A stretch of 64,000 nt of DNA from assembly GCF_900103535.1 (NCBI RefSeq), contig NZ_FNHQ01000001.1, positions 171,268-235,267 on the forward strand, written 5' to 3'. The notes beneath the pieces were generated by a model that worked only from the letters and a program-made list of their open reading frames with translations, was not told the origin of the DNA and searched no databases. The translations under genes and the position numbers were made by a program. Source of the DNA: Megasphaera paucivorans. Its GTDB lineage: Bacteria > Bacillota > Negativicutes > Veillonellales > Megasphaeraceae. Each line of letters opens with the position of its first letter. Position 1 is the first letter of the stretch. Positions 1 to 10,615 of this stretch are shown here, piece by piece.

Positions 1-3000
1 CTATTTTTGTTTCCAAGTTATTTTTGGAATTATTGATTTTGTTTTCACGGTTGGTATTTTTTTGTTTTTCAGCTTGGTCAGATTGGGCGTTTCCAATTGT
101 ATTTTCAACGGCTTGTCCACCCAAGCGTGCCCGATTGATTTCATTGTTTTCTCCTTTGAATACAGTATCCGTAATATTTTTAGCCTGCTTTAAAACGTCC
201 TCAGGGTTCCTGCCATATATGCTGTGCTGAAAATCTCCGGCAGCTCGTTGCGCAGTATCCATATCCAAAAAAGCTTCTGGAAAATTATCGGAAGAATGAT
301 ATACCATCCAGTTTGCTAACCTACCATATATATCCTTGAAAAAATCATTATAGGATATTTTTTTTGGTCTGCCTTCCATTGATATAGAAAGCTTGTTCTG
401 ATGAGCATAGTTTTGAAGAATATCTGCCACTTTTTCTGTAGGAACAGGTCCATCATTTCGAATATTATTGACAACAGCCCCAACACCGGCATTTGTTTCG
501 TTTTCCCATATACCATTGCGCTGATCATATAAAGCATTCAATTTCTGTTGACTAGAGACAGGGATAATGTCTTTATCATCACCAAGTCCCATATGTATAA
601 CAGAGTCTTCCCCATATTTATTGGCAAGAGCATCTTCCATACTATCAATTTCTTTTTGCACATCATCATACGCAGGCTGCCGTTGTTTATCAGTTGACAC
701 CTTCCCTCGTAATTTATCCTGCAATGTTTGTACCGCTAATGGCTTATTTGCAAGTACATCATTCCGAAGCTTGTTATTAACAGGAATATTATTGTCATCT
801 GCTAATTTTAGCAGTTGTTTTTCTAGTCGTAATTCCCCAGTGCTGCCCGTTGTTCCTCTGGCGTTTTTTTGTTCCACTCCGCTGTTTTCTTGTCTAAATA
901 AGCGTTCATTTCCGGCGTGTTCCTGTGCATAAAGGCTTTCCGTTCCGCCAACGTTGGTTTCTTTAGAATTTTCCCGTCCTTGCTCAAATAATGATTTTTG
1001 TCCATTGTTATTCACCTCATTAATAGAACGTTCAATAATATTTTCAAGAGAAGGTCTTTCCGTACCAAATAATTCTGCTTGGTGCGGATCTCCAACAGCC
1101 ATAATTTTATTGCAGATGGTTTTATATACTTCGCTAATTTTTTTGGTACTGAATTTATTAGCATCAACAAATTCCAAGATTGCCCGTTCTTCAGGCGATA
1201 TGGAAGCATCAAACAAACTTGTTTCTTTAAGATAAAAATTAAGCGGTTTCTTAGCATCACGGAGTGACATTAATACTTTAGATGCATCAGACATAACTTT
1301 TGATATGTCATACTTATAAAGAGTTCCATGGTCTATCCCATAATTTACTTTTGCCACATCGGGAGCTGCAATAATCATTGCTTTTAAAATATTTTTACTA
1401 TTATTATCTGTCGATTCACTCATTTTTGCAAGTAATGCATTATCATGATATGCCTTAGCAAACATTGCATTCTTAATACGGCTAACACCATAGGGAGTAA
1501 CTTCGTGCTTGTCATTATAAATAGCATTACTGTCATCTTCTGTCTTAATATCTCGTGCCGCAAGTTTTCTAAATTCCCTGTTCCCCGGATTCAAGAATTC
1601 TCCTGTACCATCATCAACAAATTTATTCATGGTAGATAGTTTGAGTTTGTTTGCATCCATTTGTGCTTGTTCTGCCGAACCTAGCCGTGCACCACCTTCA
1701 GTACTATGAATAATATCTTTGATAGGCGCTTCTTTATCTACTTGGCGAACGAGTATTGGATTATCAATAGCTTGCACTTGTCCTGATGTAAAGCCAAATT
1801 TATTAGCGTTATCTTTTAAATATTGTTTATATCCAGCCGCACTTATTTTATGCTGTCTATCTTGTCCCTCATATGCCCGTTGAATAGCAATAGTCCGGCC
1901 ATTACCATTTAAAACAATACCATTTTTATTAACAACCGGGGCCCCTTGATTAACAAATTGACTGTCCGACAGCAATTCAGGTTTAATAGTCCGTGCCATC
2001 TTTTCAACTTGATTGCGCATTTCACCACGCTGCCGATCTCTCGGTTGCAGTTCAATTGGATATTTAGGATTAATAGAATAATCCGTCAGATTGCTAGTTA
2101 TCAGGTCACCTGACGGTACCAGTTTATATGTTGCATTAAATCCTTTATCTAATGTATTTGCATGAACACTTGTGACATTGCCTGTTGGTACATGCTGCAT
2201 TAATTGTTCCTTTTTGTTTAGATAATTATCTTGTACAAAAGGTTCATTTGTCGATTCTTCCAATGGCTTTGGCGTTATTGATTTTTGCAGCAGAGAAGAC
2301 GGTGTATCTTCCTGCTGCTGTTTTAATGCATTCTGTATTTGACTATCCGGCACATGACTTTTCTTTAATTTATCTTGCAAAGTCTGTACTGCTAAAGGCT
2401 TGCTTTCAAGTACCGCTTGACGTAATTTATTATTGACAGGCACTTGATTATTATCAGCTAAATCTAACGGCGTGGGAACATTTTGAATAGGAATCGTATT
2501 CATATCAGCATTCTTTAAGTCAATCTGTGGATTATTCTGCAAAATATTCCTAATTGCTTCCAAATCTCCGTTTATACCCGCCATCTTAATACTGTCACGC
2601 AGTGCCTCATCCGAGTTATCAGGCAACGAATTTAGGACTAAATCTGCCGTCCGTTGTGCCGTCATAGCATCAATTTGAGGACCATACATATTTTTCAGCG
2701 TATCAATGTTTTCCTGTGTATCGATGAATGGGCTATTATTTTGATCTCCTTTGAACATTGCATCCAAAGTACTTTTTTCATCCGGATTACTATTTTCCTG
2801 ACGCTGAATATCAGCTTCTTCTTTTGCCATTTCATTACTGATCTGATCTATTGTATCATCATTAACAATATCATTCATTGCTTTTTGATCTGCTTGTTCA
2901 TCCTGTCGAGATGCTTTATCAAATTGATTAATGATATTATCCTGTGTAGAATCAGAATTTATTGAATCGGTTGATGTTCCAGAAGTATCAGACGTTTTAA

Positions 3001-5632
3001 TAATTTTAGTGGGTTCCAGACCACCCATTTTATTATAATCATCGCCATGAATAATCTTACCTTGACTTGTAGAATTACCAATATAACCACCGTCACCATC
3101 GTATAAAACAACATGGTCATCATCGCCATATACAATAACGTCGCCTTTTTGTAAATTATCTTCGCTGAATGGAACAACTCTATCACCAGCATCTTTTACA
3201 AGGGTATCTACATTATCTACCCCTTTCTTTGATTCTTCTGCTAAAAATGGATCATAAAAAGAACCTATTTTGCCAACAGCTTCAACACACCCATTTGCAC
3301 CATTTTCCATTGATTGCCCAATCCACGCTTCTGTACCGGCAGATAAGCCATCATTTGACTCTGTATCAAATTCACCAGTGCCGCCTAAATTATCATATGC
3401 ATTTTGTACTTTACTCAGATATTCGTCATCGCCACCACCATTGTAATCTTGTACACCTTTCCACAAATCACCATCGTCATTAGCTATTTTGTCTTTCAAA
3501 ACTGCCATGCCTGCTTCTGCATTCTGTTTCGGATCAGTCTGATAGTCTGGATATAAATCTGCAATTTTTGCCCGGCCACCATTGCCATCATTAATATCTG
3601 TATCTGGTTCAATCTGAAACATGCCCCCACCATCAGACATTTTTATAGCATTGACATCTCCACCGCCTGTTTCAACTGCTGCAACTGCAAGTGCTACTTT
3701 TGGATCAATGCCTGCATTATTTGCAGCATGTTCAATAATTCCGACATTACTATTATCAGAACTTACAGGAATATCGTCAGAATTATTTTCTTTATCGGAT
3801 ACAGATTCCATGGGTATATCTTCTTCATTTTCAGATGTTTCTTCTGGCATTGATGACATCATATCATAGGCAGTATTGACACGTTTCGAGTCCCCACTGC
3901 GCAGAGCATCAAACATTGTATTATAATTATCTTCACCTATTGACTCTGGATCTATATTATCCAGATAATCTGAAAGTTCATTTTCTTTAGATAATGTATC
4001 AACATCAACAGATGAATCAGGCCTCGTTGCTTGGTCATTATTCATTTGTCCATTATCAGTATTTGCCATGGAAGACATTGGCTCTGTTGCTGATTGACTG
4101 TTTTCTGTTTCATTGGTATTTGGATTTACCGTTGTTTGTGTATCCTGCATTGTCTGATTCCCGGATACAGTATCCGTTTTAGGCACCATTCTACTTAAAA
4201 CACCGCCAGGAATACCCATGGCTGCGCCACCATAGGCACCTCCGAAGAAAGAAGCTACTTGATCAGGTGTCCATGTATCCGGATTCCATAGATCGCCCGA
4301 CGGTTGCCCCATTGCATTATTCTGAATTCCTTGCTGTTCTACTTGCTGTAAACCACCAATTGCCGCGTTTGCAGCAAGTCCCGGTACAGCACGAGGTACA
4401 GCAAGTGCTGCACGTTGTGCGATACTTTCACTTGCTGTAGGTGTAAGATTCCCAAATGTTGCACCTTTCATACCCGCATATTCAACAGGAATAGTTGCCA
4501 TATCTACACCTAATGCTTTCACAAATACAGGAAAAGCTTTAAGACGCGCATTAGTTTGTGATTCACCATTTTTTACCATATCATTAATAGTACTTCCGTA
4601 ACGGGACGCTGCATCAAGGAATGAAGCCGGAGAAGTCTTAATAAAATTAGTAATAATTTCTTGCCCTACTTTACTGGTTGCTGCCCGTTGTAATCCAATT
4701 CGGGATAATCCTCTAGTAATTGCACCTGTCCCCGTTCCAACGACAGCTTCAGGAAATAGAGCAGCTGTACCGGCAATAGCGGCTGCCGAACCAAGCCCTG
4801 CACCTATATCAAAAGCGAGTCCCATTGGATTAGTGAAATATTCCATAGATGTATAACTTTTAAATTCTGGTCGTTGCATAGATGCATTTACTCTATCCAT
4901 TCCTTCTAAAGGCGCGCTCCATCCAAAATCATTGGCTGCGCCCGCAAGCATGTTGCCAACTCCCGATACAGCACCTTTTAAAACCCCCGTTGCATAAGGA
5001 TGGTCACTATAAAATTGCTGAGATTGTGCAGTTCTTTCTTCTTCCGGCATTGCGGTACCTTGTTCACCATTCATTTCTGGTAAATTAGGCATAGATGGGT
5101 CTATATCACTATCAAGAGGACGTTGATAGCCATTTCCTATCGGTTCCGGTGTAAGATATTGTTTTGCCGCTTGTGCAATACTATTTAAGGTTTCATTTAT
5201 TCCAGATTGTTGTGATTGAGCTGCTCGTTTCTCTTCTGGCATTGCAGTTCCAAATTCACCGCCTTGTTCGGGTAAATTTGGCATAGAAGGATCTGCATCA
5301 CTGTCCAGGGGACGCTGATAACCGTTCCCTATTTGTACTGGAGTAAGATATTCCTGTACTGTTTGTTTTACATTCCCCAAACCATTACTAATCGCACTTT
5401 CGGCAGCATTCGCTGGCTGTGGATTATCGAATCCACTTACATCTACATCTGATGTATCCGGTAATTGCCAATTATCTAATGTGCTTTTAATTTTACCAAT
5501 TATATTATCAAATATCCCCGGTTGATTTTGTGATTCTTCCGATGTATTTTCTTGTCCATCATCAGTAGATTGTATTTGTTTAATATTATCCGGATCTCCA
5601 ACAACAGATTCTAATTCGCTATAAAAAGACAT
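1..5632 (-). CDS. Giant ejection (internal virion) protein, SLT + NlpC/P60-like + DdrB-ParB, partial
   Basis: The frame is open from an ATG at 5632 (AGGAGG just upstream) to the window edge, at least 1,877 residues, with no stop seen. Domains I read: a lytic transglycosylase-like stretch (about 633-748) with VETGGG carrying the likely catalytic Glu 654 and GGGMFQI; an NlpC/P60 or CHAP-like peptidase with Cys 782 (GANGCVEAV) and a downstream DDDHVVLYDG histidine; and a DdrB-like ParB domain around Arg 1246 (NGNGRTIAIQRAYEG). Such multi-enzyme proteins are known as phage polyvalent proteins, injected with the genome. It is the last of three large genes after the tail genes, as expected for podophage ejection proteins that open the wall. 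Two internal duplications are visible (about residues 93-135/157-199, and a later LADxNxxPVNNKLR pair). Confidence 0.8.
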   Translation of the reverse strand, partial: MSFYSELESVVGDPDNIKQIQSTDDGQENTSEESQNQPGIFDNIIGKIKSTLDNWQLPDTSDVDVSGFDNPQPANAAESAISNGLGNVKQTVQEYLTPVQIGNGYQRPLDSDADPSMPNLPEQGGEFGTAMPEEKRAAQSQQSGINETLNSIAQAAKQYLTPEPIGNGYQRPLDSDIDPSMPNLPEMNGEQGTAMPEEERTAQSQQFYSDHPYATGVLKGAVSGVGNMLAGAANDFGWSAPLEGMDRVNASMQRPEFKSYTSMEYFTNPMGLAFDIGAGLGSAAAIAGTAALFPEAVVGTGTGAITRGLSRIGLQRAATSKVGQEIITNFIKTSPASFLDAASRYGSTINDMVKNGESQTNARLKAFPVFVKALGVDMATIPVEYAGMKGATFGNLTPTASESIAQRAALAVPRAVPGLAANAAIGGLQQVEQQGIQNNAMGQPSGDLWNPDTWTPDQVASFFGGAYGGAAMGIPGGVLSRMVPKTDTVSGNQTMQDTQTTVNPNTNETENSQSATEPMSSMANTDNGQMNNDQATRPDSSVDVDTLSKENELSDYLDNIDPESIGEDNYNTMFDALRSGDSKRVNTAYDMMSSMPEETSENEEDIPMESVSDKENNSDDIPVSSDNSNVGIIEHAANNAGIDPKVALAVAAVETGGGDVNAIKMSDGGGMFQIEPDTDINDGNGGRAKIADLYPDYQTDPKQNAEAGMAVLKDKIANDDGDLWKGVQDYNGGGDDEYLSKVQNAYDNLGGTGEFDTESNDGLSAGTEAWIGQSMENGANGCVEAVGKIGSFYDPFLAEESKKGVDNVDTLVKDAGDRVVPFSEDNLQKGDVIVYGDDDHVVLYDGDGGYIGNSTSQGKIIHGDDYNKMGGLEPTKIIKTSDTSGTSTDSINSDSTQDNIINQFDKASRQDEQADQKAMNDIVNDDTIDQISNEMAKEEADIQRQENSNPDEKSTLDAMFKGDQNNSPFIDTQENIDTLKNMYGPQIDAMTAQRTADLVLNSLPDNSDEALRDSIKMAGINGDLEAIRNILQNNPQIDLKNADMNTIPIQNVPTPLDLADNNQVPVNNKLRQAVLESKPLAVQTLQDKLKKSHVPDSQIQNALKQQQEDTPSSLLQKSITPKPLEESTNEPFVQDNYLNKKEQLMQHVPTGNVTSVHANTLDKGFNATYKLVPSGDLITSNLTDYSINPKYPIELQPRDRQRGEMRNQVEKMARTIKPELLSDSQFVNQGAPVVNKNGIVLNGNGRTIAIQRAYEGQDRQHKISAAGYKQYLKDNANKFGFTSGQVQAIDNPILVRQVDKEAPIKDIIHSTEGGARLGSAEQAQMDANKLKLSTMNKFVDDGTGEFLNPGNREFRKLAARDIKTEDDSNAIYNDKHEVTPYGVSRIKNAMFAKAYHDNALLAKMSESTDNNSKNILKAMIIAAPDVAKVNYGIDHGTLYKYDISKVMSDASKVLMSLRDAKKPLNFYLKETSLFDASISPEERAILEFVDANKFSTKKISEVYKTICNKIMAVGDPHQAELFGTERPSLENIIERSINEVNNNGQKSLFEQGRENSKETNVGGTESLYAQEHAGNERLFRQENSGVEQKNARGTTGSTGELRLEKQLLKLADDNNIPVNNKLRNDVLANKPLAVQTLQDKLRGKVSTDKQRQPAYDDVQKEIDSMEDALANKYGEDSVIHMGLGDDKDIIPVSSQQKLNALYDQRNGIWENETNAGVGAVVNNIRNDGPVPTEKVADILQNYAHQNKLSISMEGRPKKISYNDFFKDIYGRLANWMVYHSSDNFPEAFLDMDTAQRAAGDFQHSIYGRNPEDVLKQAKNITDTVFKGENNEINRARLGGQAVENTIGNAQSDQAEKQKNTNRENKINNSKNNLETKI

Positions 5633-5641
5633 GTTGACCTC

Positions 5642-7678
5642 CTAAAAATAATCATCCCAGTTAACATCATTTATAATTGATTGAGCCGTATGCGGTTCCA
5701 AATTGTTACTAATTAAATTTTGCATTGCATCTTTACTATAAGGATTACCTAATGCCTTATTTCTATCCAATCTATCTGTTATCCATTCCATTGCATCATT
5801 ATAATTATTGTTGCTAGTAAGAGGAACTAGTCCATAATTGTCAATAACATCTTTGGCCGGTGCATAAGCAGCAGCTAAATCCTTTTTTTCCTCATCAGGT
5901 GTATCTGGATTATCATATGCTTTTACGATGGACATTGCATTACTAATTGTTTGTCCATTACCACCATTACTACCTTTGTTATTAGCTCTTATAATTCCAA
6001 GCTTTTCTTGGGTTTCTAGCTTTAATTTTGTTAATGCATATTGGAAATTCTGTGCAGTCTGCATTTCAGACAGCTTATTTTGATGCGCATTATTCTGAAG
6101 TGCCTCACGAACTTTTCCGTTATTATAAATATCTTCCGTAGTATATCCATGCTGCATTTTCATATTTGATTGTTTATACTGCTGTGCTGTTTCTGCACGC
6201 TGACGAGCATCGTTAGTATTGTAATAATTCAATGCTGTTGGCCCTGTCTTAACATATTGTGCACCTAATGTCGGATTATACTGCATTAATTGTGAAGCCA
6301 AAACATTTGCAGTTGGATAATCTCCTTTTGCAACAGCAGCTTGATATGCCGGTACTATCTTATTGGACATATATTGATCATATTGCTGTTCTTTAAGATC
6401 AGCATCAGGTTTTAATCGGTTAATTACTTCATCAATCTGGTTTTGCGGCATTCCCATTGAATGCATTTTCGCAGTAGCATCACTTACCCACTTAGCAGAA
6501 CTGAATGGTTGAGGCGTATATTGTATATCAGAAATCGGCTGTCCTGCCTGAAAGTGAGAGTTTACAGCAGTATTATTTGCATTATTTTGTTGTATAGCAT
6601 TTGCTGCCGTATTTTTATCCATTATAGGAATATCGCCTTTTTCCGCTTGTTGTTCTGCCGTAAGCGGATCACCTTTAGTATTCGGATACACCTGCTGTCC
6701 TGTTTGTGGATTTAATTGTACTTCCGATGTTGCAGGCGTTGAACTTGTATTGGTTTGATTAGTTGACTGCATCGCATTTAATATTGTTTGTGCTTTTTGT
6801 GCCTGCTGTGGCGATAATTGTTGTTGAGATCCTAACGGTTGTATAACTCCATTTTGATTTGAAGCTATCGGTTGCTGTTCCGTTATCGGACCACCTTGAC
6901 TTGTAATTGGTCCACTATTTTTATATGCAGAACCGCTATCAGTTGCTATCGGTTGTGATTCAGTTGGTGCATGATTTATAGCTGAAAGATCAGAAATTTG
7001 TTGTTGTAAATCTGTGTTTTTTGATAAATCAGATGTTACTCCACCACTAATAAAATTACTTAAATCAGGCATCTGTCCATCTGTCGTTATTGTAGAAGGT
7101 GCTGGTATTGAAGTATCTGATGATGTTCCATCTACCCCTTCATTAGACAATACAGGCTGTGTCTTTGCATCATTTCCTGATAGAGTCGCAAGTTTGCTCA
7201 TATCAATAAGGCCACTACCATTTACATCTCCCTGATTTGTATTAACAAAATCTGCAAAACTAGTTGGATGCGCATAATTGATAGCATTGTTTTTGGAATA
7301 CAATGCTGGAATAAATGCCGGTGCCTGATAGGTTATTTGCCGTGTATTAGGATCATATGTCAATTTATTCTTATCATTCGCTAATGCGCTTTGAAAGTCA
7401 GCTGCTTGCTGTCCGTTATCACCCGCACCACTTTCCAATTGTGGAGCTGAAAATGCCTGTGTATCATTTGATATTCCATTTCCATGCATATCATCTAAAC
7501 CACTTGTTGCTGCCACTCCTTTATCAACGCCCCGTTGATTATACTGATTGTTCCATGCTTCTCCCAATAATTGACCTAATGCAAACATAGGGTCTTTATA
7601 AGCATACATAGCAAAACTAGGAACATTAAAACTACTAGGAGAAATTGCAGGATATTGTAATTTATAGTTATTAGGCAT
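5642..7678 (-). CDS. Probable ejection/internal virion protein, Gln/Asn-rich
   Basis: A 678-residue protein. I chose the ATG at 7678 (MPNNYKLQY) because GGGGAGG sits 7-8 nt upstream; a longer frame to 7750 would overlap the previous gene. It overlaps the 3' end of the Hint-domain gene by about 8 bp, so the two are translationally linked. The N-terminal two thirds is low complexity, rich in Gln, Asn, Ser and Thr. The C-terminal third (about 480-678) is predicted helical and charged. No enzyme motif is visible. Its place between the Hint protein and the giant hydrolase suggests the middle one of three podophage ejection proteins. That role is inferred from order and composition only. Confidence 0.65.
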   Translation of the reverse strand: MPNNYKLQYPAISPSSFNVPSFAMYAYKDPMFALGQLLGEAWNNQYNQRGVDKGVAATSGLDDMHGNGISNDTQAFSAPQLESGAGDNGQQAADFQSALANDKNKLTYDPNTRQITYQAPAFIPALYSKNNAINYAHPTSFADFVNTNQGDVNGSGLIDMSKLATLSGNDAKTQPVLSNEGVDGTSSDTSIPAPSTITTDGQMPDLSNFISGGVTSDLSKNTDLQQQISDLSAINHAPTESQPIATDSGSAYKNSGPITSQGGPITEQQPIASNQNGVIQPLGSQQQLSPQQAQKAQTILNAMQSTNQTNTSSTPATSEVQLNPQTGQQVYPNTKGDPLTAEQQAEKGDIPIMDKNTAANAIQQNNANNTAVNSHFQAGQPISDIQYTPQPFSSAKWVSDATAKMHSMGMPQNQIDEVINRLKPDADLKEQQYDQYMSNKIVPAYQAAVAKGDYPTANVLASQLMQYNPTLGAQYVKTGPTALNYYNTNDARQRAETAQQYKQSNMKMQHGYTTEDIYNNGKVREALQNNAHQNKLSEMQTAQNFQYALTKLKLETQEKLGIIRANNKGSNGGNGQTISNAMSIVKAYDNPDTPDEEKKDLAAAYAPAKDVIDNYGLVPLTSNNNYNDAMEWITDRLDRNKALGNPYSKDAMQNLISNNLEPHTAQSIINDVNWDDYF

Positions 7679-8795
7679 TGTTGTTACCTCCCCAAATAGC
7701 GTTTGAACCACCCTGTGCAATAAATCCATCCGCACAATAGTTGTTGGCACCTGTCAAAGCCATATCATAAACCTTCCGTTCCCCGCTATAAATAATACTG
7801 ATTACCTTTCCTACCCCTTTTAATGCAAGACCAATACTTATTTTCCCTAATTCAACGAAATTACCATCTGCCGCTAAGAATGGCTGCGTAGATGTTGCGC
7901 TTACATAATGCTTACTTTTTCCGTCATCCGTAATGACATTGTATACATCATTATATGTAGCAGGCATAAGTCCTGTGATTGTTTCCGTGCTTTCCGTCCC
8001 ATCTGTATGAGGGCAGATTACCTTATCCCCAACCTTCAAACTGTCCATTCGTACATTCCCGTTTGGTGTCTTGATTTTGGTATCTCCCGGAAAACAAAAT
8101 AAACCAGAATTATTTGCAAGTCCGGCAAGAATACCGCCAAATAAACCACTACCGCCACTGGTATTTGCTGAAGAGGTCGTTGTTCCTTTACCTGATAAAG
8201 CAGATAAGGCACCCGTTGTAGCTCCATTTAATCCCAAAGAAGCATTCCACAAATTTAAAGCCGGTTCTTGGGCTGCTTCCTGCGCTGATGCTGCTGTTGT
8301 AATCGGCTGTTGTGCATTGCTTACTTGTTGGCTGTAAAGGTTTGATAAGGTATTGATGTTATTGTTATATTCCTGTGCCATGGTATTTGCTGCACTATCA
8401 CTTATCCCTTTTAATCCGGTATCAGTAACACTACTATTTAATACTCCTTTATTACCAAGACTGGATAATAAACTTCCCATACTATTTTGAACACCGGATT
8501 TTATGCTGTTTTCCATAGCTGTTTGATACGATGAAGGCAATTGTCCATTAGCTAAGTTATTTACTCCTGTTTGTGCTGAATTAATTTGTCCCAATGCATT
8601 ATTCAGAAGGCTGTTATAATCTACTTTACTATCACCTAAAGAGTTATATAAAACATTTGCAGCTTTCGTATTTAATGCTAATGCATTCGGTTCAACAGCA
8701 TTTGTATACTCCAATTCTTTGCCAGTCAATGCATCTTCATTAGCAGTAGGTTTATATGACTGTACTGTTGTAGAACTCGAACCTTTGCTACTCAT
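7671..8795 (-). CDS. Virion-associated protein with C-terminal degenerate Hint (intein-like) domain
   Basis: 374 residues. Residues 1 to about 230 are Ala/Ser/Asn-rich and helical with a Gly-rich segment (GGSGLFGGILAGLANN), as in small podophage ejection proteins. From about 234 a Hint module begins: CFPGDTKIKTPNGNVRMDSL (block A with the nucleophilic Cys), VGDKV, then a beta-rich block and a terminal VYDMALTGANNYCADGF. Hint domains self-cleave after their first Cys. Here the usual block-B His appears as Gln (ATSTQPFL) and the usual terminal His-Asn is replaced by AQGG, so complete splicing is not expected. No homing endonuclease is inserted. It sits in the late operon directly before two other ejection-protein candidates. 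Confidence 0.75.
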   Translation of the reverse strand: MSSKGSSSTTVQSYKPTANEDALTGKELEYTNAVEPNALALNTKAANVLYNSLGDSKVDYNSLLNNALGQINSAQTGVNNLANGQLPSSYQTAMENSIKSGVQNSMGSLLSSLGNKGVLNSSVTDTGLKGISDSAANTMAQEYNNNINTLSNLYSQQVSNAQQPITTAASAQEAAQEPALNLWNASLGLNGATTGALSALSGKGTTTSSANTSGGSGLFGGILAGLANNSGLFCFPGDTKIKTPNGNVRMDSLKVGDKVICPHTDGTESTETITGLMPATYNDVYNVITDDGKSKHYVSATSTQPFLAADGNFVELGKISIGLALKGVGKVISIIYSGERKVYDMALTGANNYCADGFIAQGGSNAIWGGNNNA

Positions 8796-8806
8796 ATTAT
8801 CAACTC

Positions 8807-9262
8807 CTATCCATTAACTGTTTTCCATTTTTTATATTGTTTGTGCATTGCTTGCGTCACATAGTAATAAATTTCTCCATGTACGCCAACATATTTAGCA
8901 GTAATAACGATTTCTCGATTTTCTTGATCAGAACAGATATATCTTTTAAATCCATTAACGGTAAATTTTTGTTCAATAGTCCACCCAAAATAACGAATGT
9001 ATGGCAGTATATGACGAATACATAGTGTCATAAGAAAATCATATCCATATTGATGTGCTAAGCATTCCATAGTATCTCGCCAAAAATGTGCATCATTACA
9101 TGTGTCTCGAATAAATATAAGCTTTTCATTTGGCAGCATTGTAAATTGACAAAATCCTCTATTAGGTAAATACCACAGTGTAAAATCTTTCAAACATTCA
9201 AATTTATTGCCTGTTCCCTTTTCATATTCTTGTATCCAGTCTTTCAAGCTTTTTTGTATCAT
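8807..9262 (-). CDS. Conserved-looking phage protein of unknown function
   Basis: 151 residues, starting at an ATG that overlaps the stop of the tail gene upstream (ATGA), so translation is coupled. It is rich in aromatic residues and Cys (for example CLAHQYGYDFLMTLCIRHIL) with no signal peptide or membrane segment. It lies between the gp10-like tail protein and the Hint protein. I do not recognise the family. A small GNAT-like or tail accessory fold is possible but not supported by a motif. Confidence 0.6.
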   Translation of the reverse strand: MIQKSLKDWIQEYEKGTGNKFECLKDFTLWYLPNRGFCQFTMLPNEKLIFIRDTCNDAHFWRDTMECLAHQYGYDFLMTLCIRHILPYIRYFGWTIEQKFTVNGFKRYICSDQENREIVITAKYVGVHGEIYYYVTQAMHKQYKKWKTVNG

Positions 9263-10611
9263 AAATCCGCCACCTCTAATGCAACATAATCCACGGTGAA
9301 GCGATCACCTGATTTAATGTTTAATTCTAAGTTATCTGCACTATGACAACATTTAACGTTATTTCTATCATTGCTTGGCACCTTTATATCCAGCGAGCCA
9401 TCTATCAATTCTACTTCACCTGCATAATCAGCTGAAAACTTAGTATCAATAGATGTCAATAATACTTTATTCGCTCCAATAATAGATTTTAATTTAATTT
9501 CATAATCTATCTTTTTACCATCGTCATCTGTATATTCGTCACTCCACTTATAAATGTTATTGTTAGAAGCGACCAGTATATCATTGGAAGTTTCACAAAT
9601 ACTGGCTATGGGAATATTAAATTTTAATATTGTTGCAGCTCCTACTAAATAGTTATATGCAACAAAATACGTCCAATCTGAGGTTGAACGTATTAGCAGC
9701 ATACTATGTCGTTTTAAATGAAAAACTCGTGGTTCAAACATATTAGAGGTAATGAGTTTATTGAATTTATCTCCTATGTCATTTGTTGCAATGTTTCCAT
9801 ATTCTTCTACCGCTGCCATTGTTTTTAATCCACGAATAGAGAGGAATATAACAGAATTACCAATATTCACAGCGCAGTTTGTACCAACAGTGTCAGTATC
9901 GCAGGATATTTCCGTTACTTCCCAGTTAGAGGGATCGGCATCCCCAGATAGTTGATATATCTTTCCATTTGATTTAAGAAAAATAATGTCAGTAGCAAGT
10001 GGAACAATACCAATAATAGTCCCACTATCACCATACCCAACATCTAACCATTGTTCTTTATTTGACATGTTAGTATCCTCTGTCCATGACGTACCATCGC
10101 CAACCTCGGAAATATAAAATCCGTCGGTTCCATCCATGGACACCGCAAGTCTGGAGAATCGTTGGAATACAAGATTACATATAGGGCTTGATGTTACCGT
10201 ACCTAATTGTCCCTTTTCTGAATAATCATAATATTGTAAATGACCACCAGAAGCTATCCATATTTTATCTTGAAACTTTGCACACGTAGGATTGTCTGAT
10301 CCATTTAAATCTCCGATAAAAGTAGGTGTCTGCCCCACCACATAGGAATATGCTTTAAAGGTATTCGTAAATAATAACAATACATTTGTATCAACGTCAT
10401 ACCATATATCACGAATACTATCATCCATTGCATATAATTTTCCAATACCATCACGTCCTGTAAGACGATTACTATCTCGGCTATATACAAAATTAATGCA
10501 TTGCTGCATATCAGCATCTCCTATTTGCTCAGGCGCTTGTGATACATTAATACCACCCGTTAAACCTACAAACGTTGTTTTTGTTACGGTATGCTTATTA
10601 AATCGTTTCAT
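9259..10611 (-). CDS. Podophage tail accessory protein, P22 gp10-like propeller
   Basis: 450 residues from the ATG at 10611 (MKRFNKHTVTKTTFVGLTGG), which follows the previous stop by 4 bp; the upstream extension would lie inside that gene. The N-terminus LTGGINVSQAPEQIGDADMQ and repeated beta-blade segments (GRDGIGKLYAMDD, WIASGGHLQYYDYS, IIFLKSNGKIYQLSG) are typical of the stabilisation/hub proteins that close the portal in P22-like podophages. It probably forms the tail tube below the portal and adaptors and plugs the packaged DNA. The family call is by pattern; the structural role follows from the family and the order in the late operon. Confidence 0.7.
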   Translation of the reverse strand: MKRFNKHTVTKTTFVGLTGGINVSQAPEQIGDADMQQCINFVYSRDSNRLTGRDGIGKLYAMDDSIRDIWYDVDTNVLLLFTNTFKAYSYVVGQTPTFIGDLNGSDNPTCAKFQDKIWIASGGHLQYYDYSEKGQLGTVTSSPICNLVFQRFSRLAVSMDGTDGFYISEVGDGTSWTEDTNMSNKEQWLDVGYGDSGTIIGIVPLATDIIFLKSNGKIYQLSGDADPSNWEVTEISCDTDTVGTNCAVNIGNSVIFLSIRGLKTMAAVEEYGNIATNDIGDKFNKLITSNMFEPRVFHLKRHSMLLIRSTSDWTYFVAYNYLVGAATILKFNIPIASICETSNDILVASNNNIYKWSDEYTDDDGKKIDYEIKLKSIIGANKVLLTSIDTKFSADYAGEVELIDGSLDIKVPSNDRNNVKCCHSADNLELNIKSGDRFTVDYVALEVADL

Positions 10612-10615
10612 CACA

